This document shows, piece after piece, positions 10,058 to 19,081 of a stretch of DNA of 64,000 nucleotides; within the stretch, counting starts at the first letter, position 1, and the number at the start of each line of letters is the position of its first letter. The stretch lies in assembly GCF_001693755.1 (NCBI RefSeq), contig NZ_LYST01000031.1, forward strand, positions 117,417 to 181,416. The letters run 5' to 3'. The notes below the pieces were generated by a model. That model did no database searches, had not been told where the DNA came from, and was given only the letters and a program-made list of their open reading frames with translations. The position numbers were made by a program, and so were the translations under genes. This DNA comes from Gilliamella sp. wkB171 (GTDB lineage: Bacteria; Pseudomonadota; Gammaproteobacteria; Enterobacterales; Orbaceae).

Positions 10058-11218
10058 TTATTCACTTTTAGCCGCATTTTTTACACTTTCGGCTACGACT
10101 TTGGCGACATTAGGCTCAAAAGCGTTGGGTAATATACACTCTACAGAAAGTTTATCTGGCGTAATAATGTTGGCTAAACCTTTAGCTGCTGCTAACTGCA
10201 TGGCTAATGTAATATTTTTGGCTCTCGCGTCAAGCGCACCTCTAAAGATGCCTGGAAAAGCCAGTACATTATTAATTTGATTTGGATAATCACTACGCCC
10301 TGTCCCGACAATGTAAGCGCCAGCGGCTTTTGCTTCATCAGGAAAAATTTCGGGTGTCGGATTTGCCATTGCAAAGATAATTGATTTTTCTGCCATGGTT
10401 TTGACCCAATCGGCTTTTAAAACCCCAGGTGCAGATACGCCAATAAAAACATCGGCATTTTTTACTGCATCTTCAAGTGTTCCTTTTTGTTTTGATTTAT
10501 TTGTTCTTTTGGCTATCGCTAAATGATGAGGAGGTAAACGTTGATCATCTTCAGATAAAATACCAATTTTGTCGACGATTTTTAGATCGGTAACACCTGC
10601 CGCTAAAAGCATATCGGCAATAGCTAAACCGGCAGCTCCACCGCCGTTAATAACAACTTTGGCCGATTCAATTGTTTTACCCGCCACTTTTAATGCATTA
10701 TATAACGCGGCTAAAACAACAATAGCTGTGCCGTGTTGATCATCATGGAAAACAGGGATATCTAATATTTCTTGCAATCTTTTCTCAATTTCAAAACATC
10801 TTGGCGCGCTAATATCTTCAAGATTAATTCCGCCAAAAGATGGGGCTAATGCTGCAATATGCTTAACTAACTCATCAGGATCTTGAGTATTGAGTGATAA
10901 TGGAATGGCATCAACATTGGCAAATTTTTTGAATAATATCGCTTTGCCTTCCATGACGGGTATTGCCGCTTCAGGTCCTATATTTCCTAGCCCTAATACC
11001 GCTGAACCATCAGTTATAACCGCAACCAGATTGCGTTTGCTGGTATACTCGTATACTGATTCAGGATTTTTAGCAATTTCAGTACAAACTGCAGCAACCC
11101 CAGGGGTATAAGCCACACTCAAATCCGACATAGAGTTAACCGGGACTTTAGCATTTATTTCAAATTTGCCATGCATTTGTTTGCTGATAGCTAAGGCTTT
11201 TTCTTGCACTGTTGTCAT
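10058..11218 (-). CDS. Malic enzyme, short single-domain type
   Basis: Oxidatively decarboxylates L-malate to pyruvate and CO2 with reduction of NAD(P)+. The 386 residues contain the catalytic Tyr region [10 protein letters not shown], the catalytic Lys in [13 protein letters not shown], metal ligands in [17 protein letters not shown] and [10 protein letters not shown], and the nucleotide-binding [13 protein letters not shown]. There is no C-terminal phosphotransacetylase domain, unlike enteric MaeB (about 760 residues); the size matches MaeE of lactic acid bacteria. It is preceded by an AAGGA ribosome site and follows the malate-type transporter gene by 125 bases. NAD versus NADP preference cannot be read here. 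Confidence 0.93.
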   Translation of the reverse strand: MTTVQEKALAISKQMHGKFEINAKVPVNSMSDLSVAYTPGVAAVCTEIAKNPESVYEYTSKRNLVAVITDGSAVLGLGNIGPEAAIPVMEGKAILFKKFANVDAIPLSLNTQDPDELVKHIAALAPSFGGINLEDISAPRCFEIEKRLQEILDIPVFHDDQHGTAIVVLAALYNALKVAGKTIESAKVVINGGGAAGLAIADMLLAAGVTDLKIVDKIGILSEDDQRLPPHHLAIAKRTNKSKQKGTLEDAVKNADVFIGVSAPGVLKADWVKTMAEKSIIFAMANPTPEIFPDEAKAAGAYIVGTGRSDYPNQINNVLAFPGIFRGALDARAKNITLAMQLAAAKGLANIITPDKLSVECILPNAFEPNVAKVVAESVKNAAKSE

Positions 11219-11343
11219 AATTATTCCTTTTTAATTATACTCAATCAATTTTTTATAAGAGGTTAGATAATTGGATATCTAAACTGTTAACCTAATCATG
11301 TAACATGATAATTATTACTTATTTTAACTCATCTTTTTTGCTA

Positions 11344-12639
11344 CTACATATGTAAATATCTTAATAGTGCTGTTGTGCATATCACCATTAATGCGCCTCC
11401 TAAACGTGTTGCGACTTGCGCAAAAGGCATTAGGTTCATTCGATTAGCGGTTGAAAGTATCGCAACATCGCCTGTTCCCCCCATACCACTTTGACAAGAT
11501 GAAATAATCGAGGCTTCAACAGGGTACATTTTTAGGAAGAAACTACATACAAAACCGGTCATCGAAACAGTTAATACAACCGAAATGATGGTAATAAAAT
11601 AAGGCACGGTTAATACATTGACTACACTGCCTAAATCAATATACAACAATCCTAATCCTGCCATTAATGGGAAGGTAAAATTACCAGAAATAAACTTATA
11701 CCATTGCTGGCTACCCCGTTCTACACTTTCAGGTAGCAAACGGAAGTATTTCACTATTGCTGTAGCAATGATCATTAAAACTGGTCCAGGGAAGTGAGTT
11801 ATCTTTTCTAAAATCATACCGAAAATAAATAAGGTAGCTAGAATCATTATCGCACCGCTCATGGCTCTAGCATCTAATGGTGTTTTATCCTCTTTTAATG
11901 CGTCGGCAAGTCCATCAAATTCAATTTTGACTAATTGACCATGACCACTTAACTGCGGTTTTAACTCACCAACTCGACTCATAATAGCGGTGAAAGTAAT
12001 AGCAAAGAAGTTGCCTACAACTGTTGCTGGGATTAATGCACTCACAAAGGAATCATAATTTTGATTCAGGATATTACTATAAGCATTAGAGAGCTGTAAC
12101 ACACCTTCACCGATTCCGCCAGCCATAACTGGGGATACTGTGTAGAAAAATGCATGTTCCCATGTATCACCAAAAGCGACAGCTACTGCAACGCCAACAA
12201 CGGCTGCAATGCACATGCCAAGCAGCATAGGAATCATCATACGAATAAAACCTTGAATCAAAATGACTCGATGCATACCAAGAATGCTACCACAAACTAA
12301 ACTTGCAATATAAAATAGGAGGAAATTAGAATCCTTCATCAACATTTTTGTGGCGGCTAACGTGTTTTCATCAAAAACGCCATAATATACAAGGATTGAT
12401 GGCACAATTAAGGAAAGTATAGCTGGCGCACCAAATTTTTTAAAAAAAGGAATATTTTGCCCAATAGTGCCTAAACACCATCCAAGGGGTAAAATCACTG
12501 CAAAACCACCAATTAATGTTTTAGGTAGCATGTTTAACTGGGCTGCAATGATAACAATAATTGAGCACACAATAAAAATTGGTAAGGGTAACGAACCTAC
12601 ATAAATTTTATTTTCTTGTATTTTCTGCATCATGCCCAT
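11344..12639 (-). CDS. 2-hydroxycarboxylate transporter (CitS/MaeP/CimH family)
   Basis: Secondary transporter for malate or citrate. The 431-residue protein is almost wholly hydrophobic with about 11 membrane spans. It has both family signature loops: PVMAGGIGEGVLQLS in the middle and SCQSGMGGTGDVAILS near the C-terminus, the paired GGxG re-entrant loops. The frame is open from 12663, but a strong AAGGAGAG sequence lies just before the ATG at 12639, so that start is preferred. It is the first gene of a unit with malic enzyme; the pairing argues for malate as substrate, with Na+ or H+ coupling unknown. Confidence 0.9.
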   Translation of the reverse strand: MGMMQKIQENKIYVGSLPLPIFIVCSIIVIIAAQLNMLPKTLIGGFAVILPLGWCLGTIGQNIPFFKKFGAPAILSLIVPSILVYYGVFDENTLAATKMLMKDSNFLLFYIASLVCGSILGMHRVILIQGFIRMMIPMLLGMCIAAVVGVAVAVAFGDTWEHAFFYTVSPVMAGGIGEGVLQLSNAYSNILNQNYDSFVSALIPATVVGNFFAITFTAIMSRVGELKPQLSGHGQLVKIEFDGLADALKEDKTPLDARAMSGAIMILATLFIFGMILEKITHFPGPVLMIIATAIVKYFRLLPESVERGSQQWYKFISGNFTFPLMAGLGLLYIDLGSVVNVLTVPYFITIISVVLTVSMTGFVCSFFLKMYPVEASIISSCQSGMGGTGDVAILSTANRMNLMPFAQVATRLGGALMVICTTALLRYLHM

Positions 12640-12759
12640 AACTGTATCTCTCCTTTCTGTCATTTTATTATTTCTCTAAATAACAGTAGTATAGTTATAC
12701 AGTTAGAAATCAGAAGAATATGAAACTTATCTAACTAGTTTTGTAATTAATGTAAGTAG

Positions 12760-13515
12760 TTAATTTGTCTTTATGTTCGTTATTTTACTAAAGCCATTAG
12801 CCATCAAGCAGTTTTGGCCTTTTTCACTAAGTAAAAAACCAATAAATAATTTCGCCATTTTATGAGCCGGTTTAAGTAAGGCAATACTATAATCTATAGC
12901 AGGATTAAATTTGGCAGGCAAATTAATAATAGTTAATTTCGGATTTTGTAAAATTGTTTGTGCGTAATTAGCATAACCAATATAGGCGTCAACGGTGTTG
13001 TTTAGTAAAAAAAATTCAGCCGGATGCATTGCTTTAGGGATATGACTCTCTAGTGATCCCCCGACTAATTGTTTTGCGCGGTGTTTTAATTGCTCACCCA
13101 TACCCGCATAACTGGTACCTATGTTATCAAATAGCTGAAAAGTATAATCTCCAGATGGATCTTTTTGCGGAGTAGACATACCAATACGTGTTTCAGGATT
13201 TAATAATAATTTGATGATATCGCTTGATGTCCATTTTGATTCATTTCTTACTGTTACACATAAGCGATTATGAGCAAAAACATAATCAGATATAGCCTTT
13301 CTGTGATCTATGAGTGTTTTAGGATGCAACGTGTTTGCCGATGCAAATAAATGAATATTATCGTCAGGGGTTTTCTGCAATAGTTTTTCACATAGTAATC
13401 CGGCCGGTCCAAATTTTATATGAATTTCGGTTGAAAAGCTTTGTTTGAATAGTTCGGCTAATGCAGGAAATGCAATACGTAAACTTCCCGCTGCATAAAT
13501 ATTAAGTGTTGTCAT
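12760..13515 (-). CDS. ModA-like solute-binding protein without signal peptide
   Basis: A 251-residue protein of the molybdate/tungstate-binding type (periplasmic-binding fold type II). It begins directly with the mature-domain motif LNIYAAGSLRIAFPALAELF and continues with the family's IHLFASAN, RIGMSTPQKDPSGDYT and LLNNTVDAYIGYANYA segments. No signal peptide or lipobox precedes it, and its start overlaps the ABC ATPase gene by 14 bases, leaving little room for one. It is therefore either a cytoplasmic oxyanion-binding protein or exported by an unseen route. Last gene of the ABC operon; the coupling argues for a shared ligand, molybdate or tungstate. Confidence 0.8.
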   Translation of the reverse strand: MTTLNIYAAGSLRIAFPALAELFKQSFSTEIHIKFGPAGLLCEKLLQKTPDDNIHLFASANTLHPKTLIDHRKAISDYVFAHNRLCVTVRNESKWTSSDIIKLLLNPETRIGMSTPQKDPSGDYTFQLFDNIGTSYAGMGEQLKHRAKQLVGGSLESHIPKAMHPAEFFLLNNTVDAYIGYANYAQTILQNPKLTIINLPAKFNPAIDYSIALLKPAHKMAKLFIGFLLSEKGQNCLMANGFSKITNIKTN

Positions 13516-14266
13516 AATGATTACCCATTGTGTAAAGGGGAATGATGGTTTGGCAGTCAGAAAAAACTATTTTTTTCATTGTGATGTTATATAACTGGGT
13601 TAATTGTGTCTCGGTTAACAACGTTTGGGTAAGACCATATTGGTAACCTGTTTCATCAAGTAATAATACTTTGTTAGCTAAACTCATTGCATGAGCTGGA
13701 TCATGAGTCGTAAACACAATAGTTAAATTTTGTTTCTGTACTAATGATGACAAAATGTTTAACACTTTATTTTGATTATGTAAATCTAAGGCACTTGTTG
13801 GCTCATCGAGTAATAAAATTTTCGATTCACTCATTAATGCACGGGCAATAAGCACTAACTGTTTTTGACCGCCAGAAAGCTGTGAAAATAGGTGATGACT
13901 ATAATGTGCTAATCCAAATTGGGCTAACTTATCTTCAACTAACTGCAAAGTGTGTTTATCCGGTTTTCCAAATAATCCCCACTTTTTAGCGCTTCCCATT
14001 ACTACAATTTCCCATACTTTATAATCTATATTGGGCATGAAATTTTGTGGAACAAAGCTACAATAATAAGGATTGGTGATAGTGCCACTTAAAGGCTTAA
14101 GGGTTCCCATTAATGTATTGAGCAAAGTACTTTTTCCTCGGCCATTCACGCCAAGAATGGCGATAATATCATTGGTATGAATTGTAATATTTATCGCTGT
14201 AGTTAAGGGCTTACTCTGTTGATAACCACAAATTAAGTTATGTGTTGTTATAATGGCTGATGTCAT
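13502..14266 (-). CDS. molC: ABC transporter ATPase, MolC-like (FecE/BtuD type)
   Basis: Cytoplasmic ATPase subunit of an importer. From ATG 14266 the protein has 254 residues with Walker A GVNGRGKST (39-47), the ABC signature LSGGQKQLVLIARAL, Walker B ILLLDEPTSALDLH and the switch His in FTTHDPAHAM. The frame is open to 14389, but those extra codons lie inside the permease gene; the ATG at 14266 is one base beyond the permease stop and fits the ABC domain. Gene order (binding protein, permease, ATPase, ModA-like) matches my recollection of Haemophilus molABC. The symbol is assigned by that analogy plus the upstream ModE-type operator. Confidence 0.85.
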   Translation of the reverse strand: MTSAIITTHNLICGYQQSKPLTTAINITIHTNDIIAILGVNGRGKSTLLNTLMGTLKPLSGTITNPYYCSFVPQNFMPNIDYKVWEIVVMGSAKKWGLFGKPDKHTLQLVEDKLAQFGLAHYSHHLFSQLSGGQKQLVLIARALMSESKILLLDEPTSALDLHNQNKVLNILSSLVQKQNLTIVFTTHDPAHAMSLANKVLLLDETGYQYGLTQTLLTETQLTQLYNITMKKIVFSDCQTIIPLYTMGNHYDNT

Positions 14267-14267
14267 A

Positions 14268-15281
14268 TTAGGATTTCTGTAAAATTTGATGTCGTAATAA
14301 CAAAACAAAACATGGTGCACCAACCAGCGCTGTAATAATACCGAGTGGTATTTCAGCCGTGTTGATGGTTCGTGCAATATCGTCAACAATAATCATAAAA
14401 GTACCGCCGAACCAAAATGTTATAGGCAGTAGTCGTTGATGATTACTACCGACCAATAATCGCGCGGCATGAGGAATGATTAATCCTACCCAGCCAATGC
14501 AACCACTAACTGCAACTTGCATAGAAATAATTAAGGTACACAAAATTAAAATTAACCATCGAGAGAAAAGAATCGATATACCTAAATTTTTAGCTTCACT
14601 GTCCCCTAATGATAAAATATTTATCCGCCAACTTAACTGGATTAAAAAATAGCTAGCAATAACAATTGGAATGGCTAATGTCATTAATTTATCCCAATTA
14701 GCTGTTGAAAAACTCCCTAATAACCAAAATACAATATTGGGGAGTGTTTCTTCACTATCTGCGAGGTATTGTATTAAACTCACCAGTGCATTAAAAAAAC
14801 CACTTAATATTAATCCAACTAATACTAGAACTAGCACATTGTTTTGTTTAATAACGTGAGTTAATAATAAGATTAAAAAGAGTATTAATAGCCCAAATGA
14901 AAAAGCTGAAACCATCAGTCCAAACGTTGAAAAATTTAACAAAATGGCTAAAGTCCCACCAAAAGCTGCACCTGATGTCACACCAATGACATGAGGATCA
15001 ACAAGCGGGTTATAAAATAACCCTTGTAATACTGCGCCACAAATTGCTAATCCTGCACCAGCTAGAAAAGCTAATAAAATACGTGGCAACCTTACTTGCC
15101 AAATGACTTGATTATCAACCACCATTGTTTGATCTATTTGTGATGTTGGCAATGAAAGCAATACATGGATAACTTGGCTAACAGATATTGAATAGTGTCC
15201 AATAATTAATGAAACAACTATTAATATTATAGTTAATATAATCAGGCCAACATGTAAATGGCGATAGGAAAAGCCGATCAT
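14268..15281 (-). CDS. molB: ABC transporter permease, MolB-like (FecCD/BtuC family)
   Basis: Inner-membrane permease of the BtuC/FecCD type, 337 residues with about ten hydrophobic segments. The family motifs are visible: WQVRLPRILLAFLAGAGLAICGAVLQG with FYNPLVDPHVIGVTSGAAFGG near the N-terminus, and the coupling region CIGWVGLIIPHAARLLVG with TAEIPLGIITALVGAPCFVLLL near the C-terminus. It lies nine bases after the binding-protein gene and abuts the ATPase gene. The family carries iron chelates, cobalamin, haem and, in Haemophilus MolBC, molybdate or tungstate. Substrate here is inferred from context and the ModE-like site. Confidence 0.9.
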   Translation of the reverse strand: MIGFSYRHLHVGLIILTIILIVVSLIIGHYSISVSQVIHVLLSLPTSQIDQTMVVDNQVIWQVRLPRILLAFLAGAGLAICGAVLQGLFYNPLVDPHVIGVTSGAAFGGTLAILLNFSTFGLMVSAFSFGLLILFLILLLTHVIKQNNVLVLVLVGLILSGFFNALVSLIQYLADSEETLPNIVFWLLGSFSTANWDKLMTLAIPIVIASYFLIQLSWRINILSLGDSEAKNLGISILFSRWLILILCTLIISMQVAVSGCIGWVGLIIPHAARLLVGSNHQRLLPITFWFGGTFMIIVDDIARTINTAEIPLGIITALVGAPCFVLLLRHQILQKS

Positions 15282-15290
15282 ATTATCTTG

Positions 15291-16343
15291 CTATTCCCCT
15301 TGATAGTTGACGCGGTAAAATCGCCAGTAATAATCATTGGCTTGTTTTTGCATATCAATATCTTTAAACAAATCTGGGTAAAGTTTTTTTGCCATCCAAA
15401 GCTCACCGATAGCTAAAGCTTCAGGCATAGGATATCCCCATGCTTTTGCGTATTCGGGCATTAAATAAACTTTTTTTTGCTTAACTGCATCAATATTTTT
15501 CCATAAATCATCGGATAAAATTGTTTCAACGACTTGTGGATATCGATCTTGCACAAAAATAACTTGTGGATTCCATTGTATGACATTTTCTATCGAAACT
15601 TGTTTAAAGCCCTGAATCGTTGCCGCAGCAACATTAATGGCGCCTGCATGTTCCATCATTAATCCAGTATATTTGCCCGAACCATAGGTAGTGAGATCTG
15701 GGTTAGCCATATAAACGCGTATGCGTTTTTCAGGTGCTATACGTTGTAATCGATCTGTGACAATTTTTCGATGCTCAAAAGTATAGTTGATTAAGTCCTC
15801 GGCTTCATTGTTAGCATTAAGCACGTCACCAATTAGGCGTATTGCTTGTTTTAATCCTTCATTGTAAGTTGTCTCTTCATCAACCATAATGGGATTTAGT
15901 TTATCTGCCTGCGAGGCTATATCTTTGCGTAACGAGATAGCAATAACCGGAATGTTGAGTTTTTCAATTTGATCGATAACCGCTTTGGGCATGTAGTTTG
16001 TGACAAAGACAATTTGCGGTTTGAGAGCAAGTAAACTTTCGATATTAACCGAAGTTAGATCGCCCGGTGTCGGTAGGTTAGATAAAGTTGGAGCAAATCT
16101 GACAAAGTCTTTTCCTAATAATTTTTGCCAAGAAGACAAAACACCTACAAGGGTCTGTTGACGGTTTAGTTGTACAATTAGATTTAATGTTTGATGTTGC
16201 AAAACGACTACTCTTTCCACTTTATCAGGGATTTGAACAGTGCGGTTAAGTTGATCAGTCACTTGTTTAGCTTCACAGGTGACTGTTAAGCAAAGTGATA
16301 AAAACAATCCAAATAGTAGTAAAAACTTTTTATAAATTTCCAT
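15291..16343 (-). CDS. molA: Periplasmic substrate-binding protein, MolA-like
   Basis: A 350-residue class III binding protein. The signal peptide (about 1-25, basic start then LLLLFGLFLSLCLTVTCEA) is followed by the family opening QVTDQLNRTVQIPDKVERVVVL, the central SVNIESLLALKPQIVFV, and the second lobe with VQDRYPQVVETILSD and YLMPEYAKAWGYPMPEALAI. The phrase RVYMANPDLTTYGSGKYTGLMMEHAGA is characteristic of the Haemophilus MolA group as I recall it, rather than siderophore binders. Although a Cys lies near the cleavage region (VTCEA), there is no clear lipobox. First gene of the operon, with an AGGA ribosome site and the palindromic operator about 60 bases upstream. Confidence 0.85.
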   Translation of the reverse strand: MEIYKKFLLLFGLFLSLCLTVTCEAKQVTDQLNRTVQIPDKVERVVVLQHQTLNLIVQLNRQQTLVGVLSSWQKLLGKDFVRFAPTLSNLPTPGDLTSVNIESLLALKPQIVFVTNYMPKAVIDQIEKLNIPVIAISLRKDIASQADKLNPIMVDEETTYNEGLKQAIRLIGDVLNANNEAEDLINYTFEHRKIVTDRLQRIAPEKRIRVYMANPDLTTYGSGKYTGLMMEHAGAINVAAATIQGFKQVSIENVIQWNPQVIFVQDRYPQVVETILSDDLWKNIDAVKQKKVYLMPEYAKAWGYPMPEALAIGELWMAKKLYPDLFKDIDMQKQANDYYWRFYRVNYQGE

Positions 16344-16401
16344 CGTTCATCCTAATAGACATATAATGTGTTAATTAATAATTAATTAGTTTAAAATTAT
16401 A

Positions 16402-16429
16402 TTCGCTATATAATTTTAAATATAGCGAA
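16402..16429. promoter_or_regulatory. ModE-type palindromic operator before molA
   Basis: A perfect inverted repeat TTCGCTATA (16402-16410) / TATAGCGAA (16421-16429) with a 10-base spacer. The core reads CGCTAT-N12-ATAGCG, the same half-site and spacing as the E. coli ModE operator (CGTTAT-N12-ATAACG, from memory). On the minus strand a TATAAT (16401-16396) directly abuts it, so binding would block the molA promoter. This supports repression by molybdate-loaded ModE; no modE gene is in this window. Confidence 0.8.
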
Positions 16430-16567
16430 ATTTTAGTTTAATAACAATTAATATTCATTGATGTTTGGTGATAATGGGTTTATGAAAATTCTTTAGCTTC
16501 AGATGGGAGAAGTATAAAATCAACGTTATACTGATTCTAAATTAAGCAACTGTAACTAAGGTGAATT

Positions 16568-17227
16568 ATGCTATGTGTTAACGGAGTAAACCTTTACTAT
16601 CTAAAAACGGGTACAGGTGAGCCTTTGATTCTATTGCACGGTAATGGGGGAGATCATCGGGTTTTTTTGCCTCTCATTGCCAAATTAACATCACATTATA
16701 CTATTTATGCAGTGGATAGTCGTAATCATGGACGCAGTGATAAGACTGATGTTTATGATTATAACGTTATGGCTGATGATGTTGAGGCGTTAATTAACAA
16801 ACTAAGTCTTAAGTCAGTGAATATCATCGGTTTTAGTGATGGCGCCATTATTGCATTATTGTTAGCATTGCGTAATAAGAGAATGATTAAAAAAATGGCA
16901 TTATTGGGGGTGAATTTGAAACCATCCGATTTTACTCAACAAAGCTATCAATACGTACAACAGCACTACGAACAAACAAACGATCCATTATTTAAAATGA
17001 TGCTTGAACAACCCAATATCGAACTCAGTTCGTTAACTAAAATTACAATACCAACTTTAATTATTGGTGCAGAAAATGATATTTATAATCCTGCAATGTT
17101 CGTTGAAATTGCTGACAATATACCCAACTCGCAATTGAAAATTATGACAAACCATGATCATGGTAGCTATATCATTAACAATGATATGTTATATCCTGAT
17201 TTGGTTAAATTTTTTGAAATAGATTAA
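16568..17227 (+). CDS. Alpha/beta-hydrolase
   Basis: A 219-residue alpha/beta-fold hydrolase without signal peptide. The oxyanion-hole segment LLHGNGGDHRVF (about residues 22-33), the nucleophile elbow GFSDGA (Ser about 94), an acid region GAENDIYNPAMF and the C-terminal His in NHDHGSYI form a plausible catalytic triad. DSRNHGRSDK is typical of the family. It is shorter than usual (about 250-280), with a reduced lid. It stands alone between divergent or unrelated genes, with an AAGGTG ribosome site and a TATACT -10-like sequence at 16527. The substrate cannot be predicted. Confidence 0.85.
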   Translation: MLCVNGVNLYYLKTGTGEPLILLHGNGGDHRVFLPLIAKLTSHYTIYAVDSRNHGRSDKTDVYDYNVMADDVEALINKLSLKSVNIIGFSDGAIIALLLALRNKRMIKKMALLGVNLKPSDFTQQSYQYVQQHYEQTNDPLFKMMLEQPNIELSSLTKITIPTLIIGAENDIYNPAMFVEIADNIPNSQLKIMTNHDHGSYIINNDMLYPDLVKFFEID

Positions 17228-17295
17228 GATGTCATTATTTAAAATAGAAGATTGGAAGTTTTAAAAAAATAGTAAGTTAATGTTTATAAAAATAA

Positions 17296-17330
17296 AACTA
17301 GTCAATATCGAATAATGACTAGTTATTTTT
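17296..17330 (+). terminator. Terminator after the hydrolase gene
   Basis: Perfect 9-bp stem AACTAGTCA / TGACTAGTT (17296-17304 and 17316-17324) followed by ATTTTT. It lies about 70 bases after the hydrolase stop and before the convergent lipoprotein gene. Confidence 0.8.
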
Positions 17331-17403
17331 GTTACAAAATATGTTGAAACGTATAATCTTTAAAACATATCTTTACAAGATAAGTGTATTGCTTAATTTT
17401 GTA

Positions 17404-17991
17404 TTATCGCAATAAGCAAGCTTGAATTTTATCAACCTCTTTATTTAATGCATCAATAACTAAGTTTGGATGCGCGCTTTCTAATGTTTTTACGTTTTCA
17501 AAGCCGTCATTGACCACTGAACCAGTAAATTGCTGGGCTTGTTTAATATTACTAAACAGATAACGGATATCATTTTGATTGCGTGTTGTTGTCAGGGTAT
17601 AACTAACAAAATACTTAATATAATATTCGTAGTCTGTAACTGCGTTAGCGACAACACTATTTCCTTCAACTAATTTAATTGTATCACCACCACTGACTGT
17701 GACGGCCTGTTGTTGAACTGGCATGTTATAATATGACCACCAGCGTGAACCAAAATAGTTATCACTGGTTAATACCACAGGGCTATTATCAAGTTCTTGA
17801 GCTATACACAGTGCTAAAGAGGAGTGAAGGGCAGTAATAGGGCGTGAAGTAGTATATTTATTCACTATATCAACACCAGATGAATTTTGACCGATTTCTA
17901 CACCTTGCGTTTGATAAATTGACATCATCTTTTGAGATGTACACCCAGTTAGCATCGTAAATATTGTCACAATACCAATTAACTTTTTCAT
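17404..17991 (-). CDS. Putative lipoprotein of unknown function
   Basis: A 195-residue protein whose N-terminus is a classical lipoprotein signal: basic start, hydrophobic stretch and lipobox LTGC (Cys17), giving a mature protein beginning CTSQKM. Ser at +2/+3 favours outer-membrane sorting. The rest contains SLALCIAQELDNSPVVLTSDNYFGSRWWSYYNMP and a Tyr/Thr-rich middle (YEYYIKYFVSYTLTTTRNQNDI) but no family I recognise. It may be a phage- or plasmid-type exclusion or surface lipoprotein; nothing in the neighbourhood helps. Monocistronic. Confidence 0.75.
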   Translation of the reverse strand: MKKLIGIVTIFTMLTGCTSQKMMSIYQTQGVEIGQNSSGVDIVNKYTTSRPITALHSSLALCIAQELDNSPVVLTSDNYFGSRWWSYYNMPVQQQAVTVSGGDTIKLVEGNSVVANAVTDYEYYIKYFVSYTLTTTRNQNDIRYLFSNIKQAQQFTGSVVNDGFENVKTLESAHPNLVIDALNKEVDKIQACLLR

Positions 17992-18149
17992 ACCACACCC
18001 TTATTAGAATTAACTGATTAATTCTAGCTGGTTATACATAGATTTGCTAGTGTTTCTATGGTTTGAAAAACGAATAAAATGATAATCTATAAACTAGATG
18101 GAGGGCTAATTTTTACTAATTAAATCTTCAAAGGCAACAGTATGTATTA

Positions 18150-18180
18150 ATAAATTAAGAGAGAAGTTTTACCTTCTCTC
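18150..18180 (-). terminator. Weak terminator after the LPS-kinase-like gene
   Basis: Stem GAGAGAAG / CTTCTCTC (18159-18166 and 18173-18180, loop of six) just downstream of the minus-strand gene ending at 18192, followed on that strand by an AT-rich TTAATTTATT. A plausible but weak Rho-independent terminator. Confidence 0.6.
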
Positions 18181-18191
18181 ATCTGGTTAAT

Positions 18192-18896
18192 TTAATCTTT
18201 TTTACCACGTATTTTTCGTGATAATTTTTTAAAGCCATGGGTAAATTTTTTAATTGCCATTGCTAAAACAGGGACTTTGATTTTGATATTGAAGCGTTCT
18301 TTTAATTCAATAGCATCATTCGCTTTCGTTAACCAAATAAAACCAGAATTAGTTAAATCAATCGCTTTAATTTTGCCGTCAGGTGTTAAAATAAAATTAC
18401 CACCATGTACGTCATTAGAAACTAAATTATAACTGTGTAATTTTTCAATACAGTCTTTTATTTGATCGCCATACTGCTCCATTTCTTCCCATTTTAATGA
18501 GCGGCCTTCAATAAAATTGAAAATCATATAATGGCGCTGTGTTTTTTTGTCAAAAGCAACCAAATAAAGCTCATAAGCAATATCACATTTATCTAATGAT
18601 ATTTTTGCCAACTTTCGAATGAGGTTGAAATAAAAATCGCCAGTAATTTTGGCAATAAGCTTGCGCTCTAAACGATGTTCGATCCCACCATCAATTTTAA
18701 AGATAAATTTGCTTTGATTGTGATTGATCAAATAAGTATATCGCTCTAGTTTATCACTGGGGTCGAGGAGTTCGCGATGCCCTTCTTCTGCCAGAAATTG
18801 GTCAAAAAGGTCTAAATAATTAATTTCATCATTATCAACATAAGCGAATTTCATATCGCCACGTTCAACTTCAATAATTTTTGCAAAGTTATTCAA
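18192..18896 (-). CDS. WaaY/RfaY-like LPS core kinase
   Basis: A 234-residue small kinase-fold protein resembling WaaY (RfaY), which phosphorylates heptose II of the lipopolysaccharide core. It shows KFIFKIDGG, the catalytic loop SNDVHGGNFIL and the metal-binding segment IKAIDLTNSGF, as in this minimal kinase group, and a basic tail. The start is TTG at 18896, supported by a GAGG nine bases upstream; the next ATG (18854) would remove 14 residues that resemble nothing essential. It is monocistronic and not next to other core-biosynthesis genes, so the exact substrate is inferred from family only. Confidence 0.72.
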   Translation of the reverse strand: MNNFAKIIEVERGDMKFAYVDNDEINYLDLFDQFLAEEGHRELLDPSDKLERYTYLINHNQSKFIFKIDGGIEHRLERKLIAKITGDFYFNLIRKLAKISLDKCDIAYELYLVAFDKKTQRHYMIFNFIEGRSLKWEEMEQYGDQIKDCIEKLHSYNLVSNDVHGGNFILTPDGKIKAIDLTNSGFIWLTKANDAIELKERFNIKIKVPVLAMAIKKFTHGFKKLSRKIRGKKD

Positions 18897-19081
18897 ATTT
18901 TAACGCCTCAAAATATATAACATGGGGACTATCTAGAACAGTAAGTTAAATAAAGTAAAAGAAGTAGTAATCTTACCTAAGTGACTATTCTAACAAAATT
19001 CACGCAAATAGGCACATGCATATAATGAATTAATAATGATAAACTATAAAAGATAAATGAATTTATCAAGTTGAGATAACT

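Noticed and set aside
14267..14389. N-terminal extension of the MolC-like ATPase
   Set aside because: Extra residues overlap the permease gene in another frame and do not belong to an ABC domain.
12760..16343. Reading the ABC operon as a siderophore or cobalamin importer
   Set aside because: Subunit folds allow it, but the ModE-type palindrome, the ModA-like gene and the mol-type gene order point to molybdate or tungstate, and there is no convincing Fur box.
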